A stretch of 64,000 bases of DNA from Paraconiothyrium sp. Pb-2020 (Eukaryota; Ascomycota; Dothideomycetes; Pleosporales; Didymosphaeriaceae): NCBI GenBank assembly GCA_022419385.1, contig JAJUBI010000006.1:4154001-4218000 (forward strand), in the 5' to 3' direction. Below the pieces are notes generated by a model. That model was not told the DNA's origin and did no database searches. It saw nothing but the letters and a program-made list of their open reading frames with translations. Position numbers and translations under genes: made by a program. Position 1 is the first letter of the stretch. Each line of letters opens with the position of its first letter. Shown here piece by piece: positions 1 through 11,469 of the stretch.

Positions 1-2653
1 ATGGTGGCCTGGAGGTTGATAAAATCATGCGGGCCAACATTCTGCGTAGGCGGCCGTTCGACAACCTTGAGGTCGCCAAGCGTGGCGAATTCGACAGTCA
101 AATTTTGAAGGGTTTCGGTAGTTTGATTCACCAGCAATACGTCCAGGACAATGTCGAACTGATGTACCTTGATGTAGGCTTCAGCGTAGACCGGGTCCGA
201 GAAGCCTGTGAGTTGCTGCACCCGGCTAAGCTTCGATGTGAGATCTTCCGTAGCTGTGTCACCACCAGTCGCTCGTTCTAGATCTTGTTCAACTTCGTCC
301 GAACCCTCTGCATCCTTCTTCTTGAGCTGTCTTATCGAGAAAGAATCGTCAACGTTGATTGCAGACTTCGCCTTCTCGGACGCTTCCTTCGCTGCTCTCT
401 TTTTCTCCTCTGCTTGGACCATGATCCTGAAAGACTTCCGTGTGTCTTCGAGGTAGACAGCCTCAAGCTCCTTCTTCTGCGCAAATTCGGAAAGTGATCG
501 CACGCAAGACATGATGCGGTCGACAGAGTCTTCGTCAATAAGTGTCTTGACAAATTGTGACTGGCCAACGCGAATGATGGAGATCATGATGAGCATAGCC
601 TCTGCCCTGAGACGGTTGGTTTGAGCGGTATCCTGTGAGATTTCTGAGATGCGCATGACGAGCTTGGTAAGAGTGCTGGACAGAACAGCCGCGAGATAGT
701 AGTCGCCATCGAGGATAAGCTGGCGGAGCGGGGGCTTCTGGGAGTTTTTGACGGCTTCGAGTTTGGCTTTGGCAGCGGCAGATGAAGTGAGAGCACTTTC
801 GGTGGCATATGTGCCATCTGCGAGGACTTTGCGTGAACCAGAGGGCGCTGCAGATTTGGCATGGCCATTCACTTGTTCGATAGGTTCCTTGCCTTCTGAT
901 GCTTCGTCCAGCAGCCTCTGCTCTGAACTTAGGATGGGAATCTCGCCGAGCGATGCGCGGATTCCTCGCCATGCGTCTCGGATGTCTTTAGCTTCCAGTG
1001 AGAACTCTCCAATGATCCAAAGGACACCGCGGTAAACCTTTCCTGCGCGGACCTCGCCCAAGGTGGTGACCAGGCGCTGGACGATGGATGCCCTAAGGTT
1101 TGGGAAACGCTCAACGACTTCTTTTACGAAAGAGATAACATCCACGGCAGATGCGTTGCTGCTGACATCGGAGATGAAATCCATGAGCGAACCGACAACA
1201 CTTGCCGCGACTTCTGGAAATTTGATCGCTGACTGGTGGATAACGGAGATGAGCAGTGACCGATACTCGGAGTTCTTCTCGTATTGTTCATCAACAGTCT
1301 TGACCAGTTCCTTCTTCAGCAACAGAACCACCTCTTCGACATTGCGGCTTGTGACCATTTCCAGTGCGATGTTGAGCGCCTTCTTCCGCACATCCAAGTC
1401 GGGGCTTGACAAGACACGGAGAATTTCCATAGTGAGATCATCCAAAACTCCCTCATTCTTTTGACGCAATTGGTCTACGCGCTCCAGAACGATCAACTTC
1501 ACATTGTTGTCAGGCTCCCTAACTGCGAGTTCCACAAACTTTCCTGCGGCTGCTTTGACAGCTACGGGATTGGAAGTAAGAGTAGTGAGTGCGTGCGCAG
1601 CTTCATAGATAACCGTTGACACACTGGACTCTAGTAGATCAAAGATCAGCCGCAAATACCGCGCCTTGTTCTGGGGGTTGCCAATGGCGTCTTTTCGGAT
1701 AAATTCCAATTCGGCAAGCAGTACCAGTTCATCGTGGTTGGGGATCGAGTCGAAGACTGTGCTCAAGTATTCTAATGCCTTTTCGTGACTGATTGAGACA
1801 AGAGCGGCGAAAGCGTTGCGCTTGCAGGTCGCGTCGTTTTCGTCGTCAAGGAAGGTGACGAGGAGATCGGGTGCGTCTGGAAGAAGTTCAGGTAGATGTG
1901 TGAAAATAGACGCGATAGCGAAAGTTGCGTTCTTTCGCACGTAAGCGTGTCTGTGTGTGAGACATTGTCGTACAGGTTCTGCAAGTCTTGTAAGCACCTG
2001 GATTATATGAATGGATGAATGGCATACGAAGCAGAGGCTCTACAAGCTCAGCATCCCGCAATTTCGTTCTGTACATTGTCAGCAGCGTGTGACCCCGCAG
2101 AGCTAGGTCCATACACAAAGCGCAACGTATTTCCTCGCACGTATTCGTTGGGTGCCTGCAAGTCGAATCGAATGGCATTGCTACCGCTTGTCAGCAAGTC
2201 TTCCGGACATCAGAGCCATCGTGAACCCACCAGACCAGAATCCATTCCTGTCGCAGCTTCCCTTGGGCATCGTATTTCGGGCACACTTCGAAGAAGAAGT
2301 ACATAAGCTTCTTCAAGGGCTTCGATTTCGAGGGCATCACGAATCGTATTATGTGCATGAGCAAGCCGGTCTGGGGGTCGCCGTTGAGCATGATTGAGAG
2401 GATCTTCTTCTGTGGGCTTGTTAGCGGGAGTCCGCAGCGCGGGGCATCGTAGAGGGTCGCAGGCGTACCATGGTCTCAATCTTCTGCTCATCCGAGCCCT
2501 TCTCCAAGGCGTTCTTGAGATCATTCTGAGAAGGAACGTCGGCGGCATTGTCCTGGTGGACCTGTTGACTGCTCGTCAGCGGGGAGCTTCACCACCATCA
2601 GCAGCAGCAGTAGGCCGTACCAAGCTGTATGCGCTCTCTAAAAAGGTAGCCAT
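1..2653 (-). CDS. SEC26: Coatomer subunit beta (beta-COP), 3' part cut by window start
   Basis: Beta subunit of the COPI coat, which covers Golgi vesicles for retrograde transport to the ER. About 796 N-terminal residues of roughly 950 are present; the C-terminal appendage lies before base 1. ATG at 2653; exons 2653-2621, 2561-2469, 2409-2231, 2180-2115, 2068-2028 and 1978-1, joined by GT-AG introns of 46-59 bases that all restore one frame. Segments typical of Sec26 are LLMHIIRFVMPSKSKP, the spliced ILVCNAIRFDLQ, NEYVRGNTLRF and HRHAYVRKNATFAIASIF, i.e. the alpha-solenoid (adaptin-like HEAT) trunk, followed by GEVRAGKVYRGVLWIIGEF in the middle region. No internal stop was seen. It is transcribed away from mago nashi across a 444-base shared upstream region. 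Family assignment is firm; exon 5/6 junction (LLQPVRQCL) is the least certain. Confidence 0.95.
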
Positions 2654-3097
2654 ATTGCCAGCCTAGCAGCTTCACCTGCTACACGTCTGCGCAATTTCTT
2701 GTTGTCCTGCCGCAATGGCTCTGGAAGACGGCAGTGCGCTCAATGCTATCGGTGTTGTATATAGGCGGACTGCTACGTGGAAGGAACGGTGGCCGCGGCG
2801 GTGAAAATCGGAGTGCGGCGAAGCAGGGGAATAGGCGGAGGAGCTTCGAAGAGGTCGAAAGGGTCGTCGAGCGCCAATAGGTGGCTTCAAGGATTTAGGG
2901 GCGCTCCGCAATGTAGATGCCTCCTGCTATACAACGTCCAGGTGTCTGCTCAGAATAGTGGTCCAAGGGCGCTTGGCAGCTCGCTAAACCGACCAGGGTC
3001 CGTCGACGATCGTGAACTGCTACAAAACATATCAGGCTGCGCCCGCCCGCTCTAACACGCGCATCAACCGACTGAGCCGCGAAGCTTGTTGCCCACC
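2654..3097. promoter_or_regulatory. Divergent upstream region of SEC26 and mago nashi
   Basis: The 444 bases separate the two start codons, so both promoters must lie here. I see no other gene and no clear TATA box or named operator. Confidence 0.5.
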
Positions 3098-3969
3098 ATG
3101 GCTTCTGAGAATAAGGTCAACAACGAACCGTTCTACCTCCGCTACTAGTAGGCTATCCCCCCTCAACGCACGTGTTCATACTAACCATCGTAGCTCTGGT
3201 CACCAAGGGCGATTCGGCCACGAATTTTTAGGTTGGTAATTATTCAGGAGAAGGCTTCAACTAGGCTGATTGCATTAAGAATTCGACTTCCGCGTGCTGG
3301 GCGACGGTCGCAGCGCGTCTGCCCGTTATGCGAACAACTCCAACTACCGTAATGATTCATTGATTCGAAAAGAGAGTAAGGGTTATTGAACCGCCATCTA
3401 CGACATTCACTGAGAATCCTTTGCAGTGTGCGTGAGCCATGCTGTGGTCAACGAGATCCGGCGGATTGTCAAGGATAGCGAGATCTTGAAGTGCGTCGCA
3501 GATGCCCCATCCTCATAGACCACCAACTAACCTGAGCGCAGGGAAGACGACACCAAATGGCCACAGAAGAACAAGGACGGTCGTCAAGAGCTGGAGATCA
3601 GGCTTGGAAACGAGCACATTTCTTTCGAGGTACGCCCAAGAGCATCGTTCCACGTCGGTTTAACACACATCCCAACGAGATTATTGTTGGTTGCACATCC
3701 GAAAAGACCAACTCAAATGCTTCACTATTCGAGTTCATGCATGTAGACAAGTGATCGAGTCGATTTGCTGACCTAGTCCAGACCGCAAAGATTGGATCTC
3801 TACAGGATGTCCAGGACTCGTCCGACCCTGAAGGTCTGCGCGTCTTCTACTACCTTGTGCAGGACCTGAAGGCGTTGGTCTTCTCACTGATCAACCTGCA
3901 CTTCAAGGTACTCTCAACATCACTGTTCTGAGACGCATGCTTACACCCTCGCAGATCAAGCCGATCTGA
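3098..3969 (+). CDS. MAGO: Mago nashi homolog, exon junction complex core protein
   Basis: Mago pairs with Y14 and clamps eIF4A3 on spliced mRNA in the exon junction complex, which feeds export and nonsense-mediated decay. Seven exons: 3098-3147, 3194-3231, 3280-3375, 3427-3490, 3542-3629, 3782-3907, 3955-3969; the product is 158 residues, close to the usual 145-150. Recognisable stretches are [78 protein letters not shown] and the terminal LHFKIKPI. The N-terminus has a nine-residue extension (MASENKVNN) before the conserved FYLRYY. A short LGDGRSAS loop is longer than the animal PDGKL turn. Six introns in an about 480-base coding sequence is dense for this window. The NMD factor UPF3 is coded 40 kb away in the same window. 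Confidence 0.96.
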
Positions 3970-4702
3970 ACCAGACCGCAGTGTTCGGGGTCCTGTTGGG
4001 TTTTGCTTTCCCTGCCAGCAAAAGAGCCAGGGTTGCAGAGCAGGCGAATACGGAGCGGCATCACCTGTTTGCGGGCCGCAAGGCGTCTGGAGTCTAGAAT
4101 TATCATTGACCCATAGTCATCAGCAGCGCAAGGCAGCTATCGTCGATGCTCGCGGACCACGCGCTCACAGCACCGGTAGACGGAATGAATGGAATGTTCG
4201 ACTTGGCCATATGCGTCTTCGCGCCGTGTTTGCAGACAAATTCAGCCAGCGTCGCCAAGTGCGTCGCCGCTCGGCTGGGTCCGCACTGACTCCTCCAGAT
4301 GTCACGTCAGGTTGAAGCAGCTGCGAGTCCGATCAAGACGTCGCTGTCTCGCATCGGAAAGACCAGCAGTCGCGTCGCAACAGATCTGCTTGTACGAGTA
4401 ATTGTGCCAGGTTTTGCAGGATCGCTGAAGAGCTGAGCCCGTGGCAACGTGTGACGCCCCATCATCCCCTTGTCTCACACGCACGCGAGCTAGCGTGACC
4501 CCGGCTCCTTCCCCCCGCAATGGCGCACGAGTAAGCCCAGCAAGCCCAGCCGTCACACTCTAGATGTCGATTCCGCATAAACATGACATCCCACCGCCTT
4601 TGACCCTGGATCGTCATTCATTCTTGAATCGCGTTGCTCTTGCCTCTCTCATCTCATGATTTGGTAGTTTCATTGTTCTAGTCCGTCTTCTTTTCGCCGG
4701 CT
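3970..4702. other. Intergenic, mago nashi to GID4
   Basis: About 730 bases, both neighbours read rightwards. It should contain the mago 3' end and the GID4 promoter. Short open frames here have no recognisable protein. I see no repeat or RNA gene. Confidence 0.4.
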
Positions 4703-5885
4703 ATGCCTACCGATGACATCGCGGCCGTGCTCACGCCGCCAGTCGACGAGCATGAGAGCACCCTGGCCGGTCGCACCACATGTCCTCCAGAAGAATCGCG
4801 CATTCACCCATCGCACATTGCGAATGTCGCGCCGTTCTCACAGAATGGCCTCGATGACGAATCTCCAATCGATGCTCCAGCGCAGCAGCCAACGCCGCCT
4901 CCTGAGGATGACCCAGCATCGCCGACCCGCGCACCATCGTCGTCAGAATCGCATCCCAAACCCATAGAAACGTCTGCCGATGGTCCCATGCGAGACATTC
5001 CCACACCAATGAGCACGGCAGACGATAGCGCTGAGGAACCGCGACACGCGCATACTTCACCGCTTTCAGCGACAGCACCATCCACCGCCTCCTGGTCACA
5101 GCAGAGATATCCTACTCCGCCGTATTCAGGCCACAGAGTATGTTGCAAGACACCGGATCTATGAGATTAAGTACGCTGTGATTGTGGCTGACCCAATTCA
5201 GTTTCTTCCCAACTCGTCCTCATCGCTCCTCCGCCCCGGCAGTCGCTTCAAAGGAAACCAGACCTCGGATCGGCAGCAGTACGAGGTAGAAGTTGAGATC
5301 AAATATGTAGACATGCGCGAGTCATTCCTGTGTGGATACCTGCGCATCAAAGGTGCGCGCTCCGCGCCCGCCCCAGTCTCACCCTTCCATGCGGCTAACA
5401 CTCCTCAGGCCTGACAGAAGACCACCCAAGCTTGACCACATATTTCGAAGGCGAAATTATTGGCAGCAAATACACTTTCATCACACAGCATCCGGAATGG
5501 GGTTCCAATGAGAAAGTGGACCGGCAGCACTGGGGGAGATTCTCAGCGTACAAGCCGCTCTCCAAGTACTCATCGCGACCGGAGCTGGTATCCAAAGATT
5601 GGACGCAGAAAGAGCATCTTTTTATGCGCTGGAAGGAGTACTTCCTTGTCCCGGACCACCGCGTCAAAACTATAAATGGCGCGAGTTTCGAGGGATTCTA
5701 CTACATCTGCTTCAACCAGGTATCCGGCAGCATTGAAGGAATATATTTCCACGCTAAGAGCGAGAAGTAAGTGATTGCTTTTTCTCCAAGTGGACGACAA
5801 CTGCTAACGCTGGGACAGATTCCAAAAATTGCAATTAGAACACATTGAAGACCACGGGTGTCAGGGCGCAATTGAGTTCCGATAA
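4703..5885 (+). CDS. GID4: GID complex substrate receptor Gid4/Vid24
   Basis: Gid4 is the receptor of the GID/CTLH ubiquitin ligase that binds Pro/N-degrons, for example on gluconeogenic enzymes after glucose return. Exons 4703-5137, 5202-5352, 5409-5766 and 5819-5885 give 336 residues. Residues 1-145 are a low-complexity Pro/Ser/Thr/Glu-rich leader. The beta-barrel follows: SSSLLRPGSRFKGNQ, SFLCGYLRIKGLTEDHPSLT, YFEGEIIG, DRQHWGRF, HLFMRWKEYFLVPDHRV, GASFEGFYYICF and the end QGAIEFR, all matching the Gid4 barrel order. The final FR-type ending is characteristic. Start chosen at the first ATG, 4703; a later start would not affect the barrel. Introns are 56-64 bases. Certain at family level. 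Confidence 0.95.
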
Positions 5886-6350
5886 TTTTGACGACTTGTC
5901 TTATTCTATCATGACGGCGAAGGAGGAGCATGTAAATGTGATCGGGGCACAAACGGTACACTGCATTTTTGGAGGGACACAGGAGCGTTTTGGGGTCCTC
6001 CGTTTATCTACGCCTCGGAGAGTTTCCTGTACAGATCCTACATTTGTCTACGACCACTTTTAATCCGCCTTCTCAGCAGTGCGCCAAGAAGGCTAACAAT
6101 CAACATCATTCTCTGATGTTGTATCATGCTGAGACTTGACTTTCGCTAGAGAAAGTGTGTGTTACGTTACGTCACATGGCTGAATCGCTTGCTCTCCGCA
6201 GATGTGAATCGTGGGTTCAAGCTCTGGGACCTAGCGAAAAGCTTGACTCCACATTCGCGTTCACTCGCTTCGCTTCTACTAACCCAGCAACTGGCCAACC
6301 AAAACCGTGCAGCCTGACCAGCTCACCTCCCAACATCTACCCACAGAATC
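5886..6350. other. Intergenic, GID4 to TRM8
   Basis: 465 bases holding the GID4 3' end and the TRM8 promoter. A tRNA-like word (GGGTTCAAGCTC near 6215) has no matching arms. Nothing else seen. Confidence 0.4.
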
Positions 6351-7360
6351 ATGATGGCTGCGGAACCCCCCAAACGCCAAAAGCGCGAAGCATACAAGAA
6401 ATCGCTCGCAGCTGACGATGGTGCTCTCCCCAAAAAGAAATTCTTCAGGCAGCGCGCGCACGCGAATCCGTTTTCAGACCATGCGTTAACATAGTAAGAG
6501 CTACCACACCATCTCTGGTTTTTGGGGGTAGCCTTTGCTAATGGTATGCAGCCCTAAGAGCCCGGAAGAGATGGATTGGGCGAACTTGTACCCCGCATAT
6601 GCTGTCAAGAAGCTCGCACAAGAGAAAGAGAAGGTCGATGAGTCACGTGCGGACGGCCAGGTCGCGAACGAGGAAGAGCAGAAGCAAGCAAGAGCTATCA
6701 CGAAGGATGTTGAGATCGCAGACATAGGCTGTGGCTTTGGGGGGCTCCTCTTCGCACTCTCTACTGCCTTCCCAGACACTCTATCAATCGGTACGCCCTC
6801 TCATCTTTTCCTTGCCAATATTGATAACTTCACTAAAATCCAACAACGTAGGCATGGAAATCCGCATCTCAGTGACCGAGTACGTGCAAGAGAAGATCCG
6901 CGCCTTGAGGACCCAAAACGCGGAAAATCAAAACTACCAAAACATCGCTTGCCTACGCGCGAACACGATGAAGTTTTTGCCCAATTTCTTCCGCAAACAC
7001 CAACTTCGCGCCATCTTCCTCTGCTTTCCAGATCCACACTTCAAGCAGCGCAAGCACAAGGCGCGCATTGTCTCTAGCACGCTGTGCTCGGAATATGCGT
7101 ACGTCGTAAGGCCTGGTGGGTATGTCTATACGATCACGGATGTGAGGGATTTGCATGAGTGGATGGTGGGGCATTTTGCGGGGCATGCGAGTTGGGTGAG
7201 AGTCGAGGGAAGCGAATTAGAAGCAGGTGAGGTAGGACAGTGTGTGGCGACTATGTCAACAGAGACGGAAGAGAGTAAAAAGGTGACGAGGAATAATGGC
7301 GAGAAATTTGTAGCTATGTTTAGGAGGGTGGAGGATCCAGCTTGGCCAGGAGAGGGATGA
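6351..7360 (+). CDS. TRM8: tRNA (guanine-N7-)-methyltransferase catalytic subunit
   Basis: Trm8, with the WD40 partner Trm82, makes 7-methylguanosine at position 46 of many tRNAs using S-adenosylmethionine. Exons 6351-6493, 6552-6790 and 6852-7360 give 296 residues. The lysine-rich start (MMAAEPPKRQKREAYKK) and FRQRAHANPFSDH lead to the TRM8 signature YPKSPEEMDWANLYP. The SAM loop is DIGCGFGGLL followed after the second intron by GMEIR; the tRNA-binding/catalytic patch is LCFPDPHFKQRKHKARI, and VRPGGYVYTITDV completes the Rossmann core. A second ATG at 6354 is equally possible. About 40 residues between LYPAYAVKKL and EIADIGCG are an acidic insert (EEEQKQ). It converges on RRP1 with 196 bases between stop codons. 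Confidence 0.96.
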
Positions 7361-7556
7361 GAGGTGTGGCAATACCACGACGAGCAAACGATACAATGAA
7401 GAGCATGTGAAAGCAGTTCACTTGATCCACCCTGGAGGGCGAGGTATCTAAAACTTTTCCCTGATTTAATCTGCATGCAAATGCAATTATACGCCCACAA
7501 ACGCCGCGCTTAAATGCCATCTTTACTATCCCCTCCCAGCTTACTACCCTCAATTA

Positions 7557-8345
7557 TCAATCCTCAATCCCGCCCCATTCTTCCTCTTCATCATCTTCCA
7601 TATCAACATCGGTCTTTTCCACCTCCTGCCCCCTCCAACCCCTCAACCTCTCATCACTCAGCGTCTCCTTCGCCGCCGTCCTCACAACCTTCAATTTCCC
7701 CTCTTTCGCCAGCGCTTCCACCGGCGCGCACAGCAACTCCAGCGCCTCCCTCTTCTCCACCCCCCACTCCCCATCCACCTTCTCCAGCTCATCCACCCAA
7801 ACATCCAACACATGAAACCTCAATCCATTCGGAATCTTCGTGTCCTCCGGGTTCAGCGGGATCTCTCTCATAATCTCGCCATGTTCTGTTATCCCCTCCT
7901 TATTCGCCCAATTATTCTGCGAGAGGAACCGGAAGGAGGCGTTGACGTATTGCCTAATAAGGTAGAGGTACTTGTCTAGTCGAAGCGCCTCGATCTGCGT
8001 CCATTCGCGGGCGATGGTGGCCCAGAAGGCGCGGAGGAAGGGGAAGACGACGGGGGTTTTCAGGCTTGAAGGAAGACTGGCGAGGGAGCGGGAGAGGGCT
8101 TGTTGCTGGGCGGGTTTGTCTTGCATCCAGAGACCTGAGTGCGTTAGCAATGGCCACTGCGTGGATATTTGAGGGGAACGCATACAGTAGAATAGTCCTT
8201 TCCAGAGCTTGAGGAGATCGAGTTCTGAGATTTCGGAGCGGGACGAGAGGAATGCGCGGAGGGAGGAGAGGGCGGAGTCGCGCGTGCGCTTGTCGCTGGA
8301 AGCGAGGTTTTTGATGAAGGGATTGTTTTGCGCGTCTTCTGCCAT
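7557..8345 (-). CDS. RRP1: Rrp1/Nop52-family ribosomal RNA processing protein
   Basis: Rrp1 is a nucleolar protein needed for pre-rRNA cleavage and 60S subunit assembly. Two exons, 8345-8186 and 8134-7557, give 245 residues. The Nop52 core is visible: NPFIKNLASSDKRTRDSAL, LDLLKLWKGLFYC joined to LWMQDKPAQQQALSRSLA, FLRAFWATIAREWTQIEALR, LDKYLYLIRQYV and GLRFHVLDVWVDEL. The tail is acidic (DVDMEDDEEEEWGG). The 51-base intron 8135-8185 has no stop and a length divisible by three, so an uninterrupted open frame runs through it; the family sequence (GLFYC-MWM-type) shows it must be removed. The protein is shorter than yeast Rrp1 (278). Confidence 0.92.
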   Translation of the reverse strand: MAEDAQNNPFIKNLASSDKRTRDSALSSLRAFLSSRSEISELDLLKLWKGLFYCMRSPQISTQWPLLTHSGLWMQDKPAQQQALSRSLASLPSSLKTPVVFPFLRAFWATIAREWTQIEALRLDKYLYLIRQYVNASFRFLSQNNWANKEGITEHGEIMREIPLNPEDTKIPNGLRFHVLDVWVDELEKVDGEWGVEKREALELLCAPVEALAKEGKLKVVRTAAKETLSDERLRGWRGQEVEKTDVDMEDDEEEEWGGIED

Positions 8346-9471
8346 TTTGTGGGTATGTGTTTAGTTGCTGCTGTGCCGAAGATTGAGCTTTGCAATCGGG
8401 CTACTTCCAAGAGTTGCGGCGGGACGCGATCCAAAAATTTAAGGTTATCGATAAGGGACCTCGGGCAGGGACCTCACCGAAGAAGATCTGCACGTGCTAG
8501 CGCGTCGAACAGGTCGCGTATGGTCTCTCTTTAATTTCATTATTCTGTTGAACAAGATACCAGGATCGTGATCTGGGGGTTTTGCAATGAAAAATTGCAC
8601 AAGGGGTTGTTTAATATCAACATACAGAGTACGATCAGGTTGGAACGACGTGTTGTCAGTATCTATTAGTTAGGCTACGATATGTTCATGCGTACACGAA
8701 TATTATCTGGGCCCAATGGTGAGCCCCCTATACATACCAAGCTTCATATTACTTGGATTTTGCTCCGTGTGACCTTCCGACGTAAGCGCATGTTCATGAG
8801 GGACGATTAGCATAGCGCTCGAACCTAGATTAGATATAGTGTAGAGGGCCTTCACAGTGTTTCTCCTCCCTATCTTCGAGGCCATCTTAAAGAGCAGAAA
8901 TAATTAAGGTCTTTCACACGACAATAAGTACACCTATAGTAAGCAGACATAACTTAATAAGCTCGGTTATTACAAAAACTTATCGTAACTTTCGGGTGAC
9001 TTGGAAAAAAATGTTTAGCATGGGCTAGATTAGTTATTCTAGATATTCAAGAAAGAAAATCATACCAGATTCTACTTTTCTGGGAGAATAACTTAATAAT
9101 GAAGCTATGCCAAAGTTGTTTTATATTGGTGGTCCGTGCGCTGCTAGGTAACCCGCCTGGCGTATCGCGCTAAACATACGCCCTCAACAACATATTGCCC
9201 TTCTACCTAGGTGCCTATAGCCCCTGCAAAGCCGAAAAAAAAAATTGTAAGTTATTATTTACACTGATTAGACTCCATTAATAACATTGCAAGAGTGAAA
9301 TCGCCGTTCTGGTTAGCATCCGGCCCGCTTAGGAGCCTTGGGTCGCCCCAGCTAGTTAGTACGTACGCCTATATACGGTTACTATACGCATGTTGCCTTG
9401 TCGTCAGCAACCCGGAATTATCATAGGCCATTGTCTAATGGGGATTGTTAACGCGTTTCGCATAGGGCTCA
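8346..9471. other. AT-rich stretch, probable RIP-mutated relic
   Basis: Between RRP1 and the methyltransferase gene, roughly 8540-9440 is clearly richer in A+T than its surroundings (83 of 120 bases in 8941-9060 by direct count), rich in TA steps and with no convincing open frame. Such patches in Pezizomycotina usually are old transposon copies altered by repeat-induced point mutation. I find no terminal repeats, target duplication or transposase remnant, so origin is inference. The last part must hold the promoter of the following gene. Confidence 0.45.
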
Positions 9472-11469
9472 ATGCCCACGAAGGTCGTCATCCCGACCAC
9501 GGGCGGATCCGCGACCCGACGCGTCCGCGTTGATCAGGTACGAGTCTCCTGATCAAAGCAAATATTTGCAGAATAATTTCTTATATTCGTACTAGGCTCA
9601 CTCAATCCTCAGTAATCGCATCAAGGACAATGTATGTATGATCATACCTTGGATTACGTAAGCTGATGTGGTTACAGGAGGAGCAGTTTCTCGTGCGGTG
9701 GAAAGGAGACCCAAAATTTCCTCCGTTGAGTTGGCATTCCATATTTGAGCTAGTAAGATGTCTTGAGCTGGTCCAAGACTATATCGCTGTCCGGGAAGAG
9801 TAAGAGGATATTGGACAATGAAATCTAGCACACATCACCAACTTCTTACTTCTAGGACCAAGGTTGTGTCTAGAAAGCGGAAATCACCCGATCTTGGATT
9901 TGGTCATGAACGAAGGGCCTCACCGTTCGACCGCCGCCTTGGTCTCGGTATAAACACGCCATCTACATCTCGCTCGCCTTCTGTGTCCTCAGTGACTACC
10001 GTGCCGACACCTCGTACAGACATCGATGTCTATAATGGTGTGCTCGAAGCTGACGAGAATGGCTTTATCTTTTGTCAAAATGTACGTACCAAGCACCGTC
10101 TTATACTATGGTTTCACCTGTGCACTGAACGCTAACATAAAGCAGGCGCAAGACCCTACCATCGCCATAATAGACACCCGAAGTCTACCGACGGAGGATA
10201 TGATACGCACAGCACGAGTATCCAAGATCGAGACAACGAATATTCTTATCCGGGCAGAGTACGTCCGGCGACTAGGAAAGGTTGCCGGCAAGAAAATTCA
10301 CCTTGTCAACGTCCACGACTACACGACACCTTCGTTACGTTTTTCATACATCCCCGAGTATGTACTTCGCGAAGGAGTCTATCGAGCAGATCCAGCCACT
10401 CAAGAAGGTTGTCAGAAGTGCAAACCAGACATGGGACGGTCTATAGGATGCGAGTACACGCAGAAGTGCGGATGCCTGGAATACGCTGCCGTAGACCAAG
10501 TCCGTTTAACTCCAGAGACGAAGAAAGAGTAAGCAATCAACAAAATACGTTAGGGCATATGCGAGCTATACACTCTACTCTATTGCAATTACTGACTATC
10601 TGCTATAGGTACGAGAAAGCTCTTGCAACGGGTGGCTCTCTCTTGGGGTTCCCAAAGCGGTTTCCTTACTTCACCGGTGACACGAAGCGCCAACGCACCG
10701 GGACCCTCGTCAATTTCTACCTTGACTCGCGTAACCCCATCTACGAGTGCAACGACAGGTGCGGGTGCGGACCGTATTGTCGGAACAAAGTGAGCGCCGA
10801 GCATTGAAACCACAAGCGTGGATGAAGCTTACTAAAGTAACCAGAATGTCCAATTCGGCAGACAAGTCGAGCTTGAAATCTTCAAGACTGGCAGCGGTCG
10901 TGGCTGGGGTTTGCGCTGCAAAGAAGACTTGTTCATGGGTACGTCGTGGCGGGATCGTCATGAATAACATCAAACAATCTAATTATGCGCAGGACAATTC
11001 GTCGACACGTACCGTGGAGAAGTCATTACCGACGCAGAGGCCACCCGTCGTGAACAAGCTGGCGGGATGATGAAGGCATCTTACCTCTACAATCTAGACA
11101 AACACCAGGAGTCGGAAGGTCTCGCGCAGGAAGATAGTAAGCACTCCCAACACCACTCGTTTTCCTCAGGCCTGCTGACGTCGTCTCCCTCCAGTCTATG
11201 TCGTCGACGGAGAGTTCATGGGCGGTCCTAGCAAGTTCATGAACCACTCTTGCGAGCCGAATTGCCGACAGTACACCGTCTCGTACAACAAACACGATAG
11301 CCGCATATACGACCTCGCGTTCTTCGCTATCAGAGATATACCTGCCGGTGAGGAGCTCACGTTCGACTACCTTGATAAAGAGGAGGCGGACGAGGAGGAG
11401 GATGCGCCAGAAGGTGCTGTGCCTTGCCTTTGCGGTACAGCAAAATGCCGAAAATGGCTATGGCAGTAG
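9472..11469 (+). CDS. KMT1: Histone H3 lysine-9 methyltransferase with chromodomain (Clr4/DIM-5/KMT1 type)
   Basis: Writes H3K9 methylation, the mark of constitutive heterochromatin and, in fungi with RIP, of mutated repeats. Nine exons (9472-9537, 9596-9631, 9678-9799, 9856-10081, 10146-10528, 10609-10789, 10845-10938, 10993-11136, 11195-11469) give 508 residues. Exons 1-3 code a chromodomain (ILSNRIKDN, EEQFLVRWKGDP, LSWHSIFEL, LELVQDY; about residues 20-75). Residues about 240-338 are the Cys-rich pre-SET (CQKCKPD, CGCLEYA, YECNDRCGCGPYC). The SET domain has GSGRGWGLRC, GQFVDTYRGEVIT, FMNHSCEPNC and EELTFDYLD; post-SET cysteines are C495, C497 and C502 in CLCGTAKCRKWLW. All catalytic motifs are intact. 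The start at 9472 is inferred from in-frame splicing; a shorter reading from about 9818 would lose the chromodomain. Confidence 0.9.

Noticed and set aside
8540..9440. Intact transposable element
   Set aside because: No transposase or reverse transcriptase pattern, terminal repeats or target duplication could be seen; only composition supports a relic.
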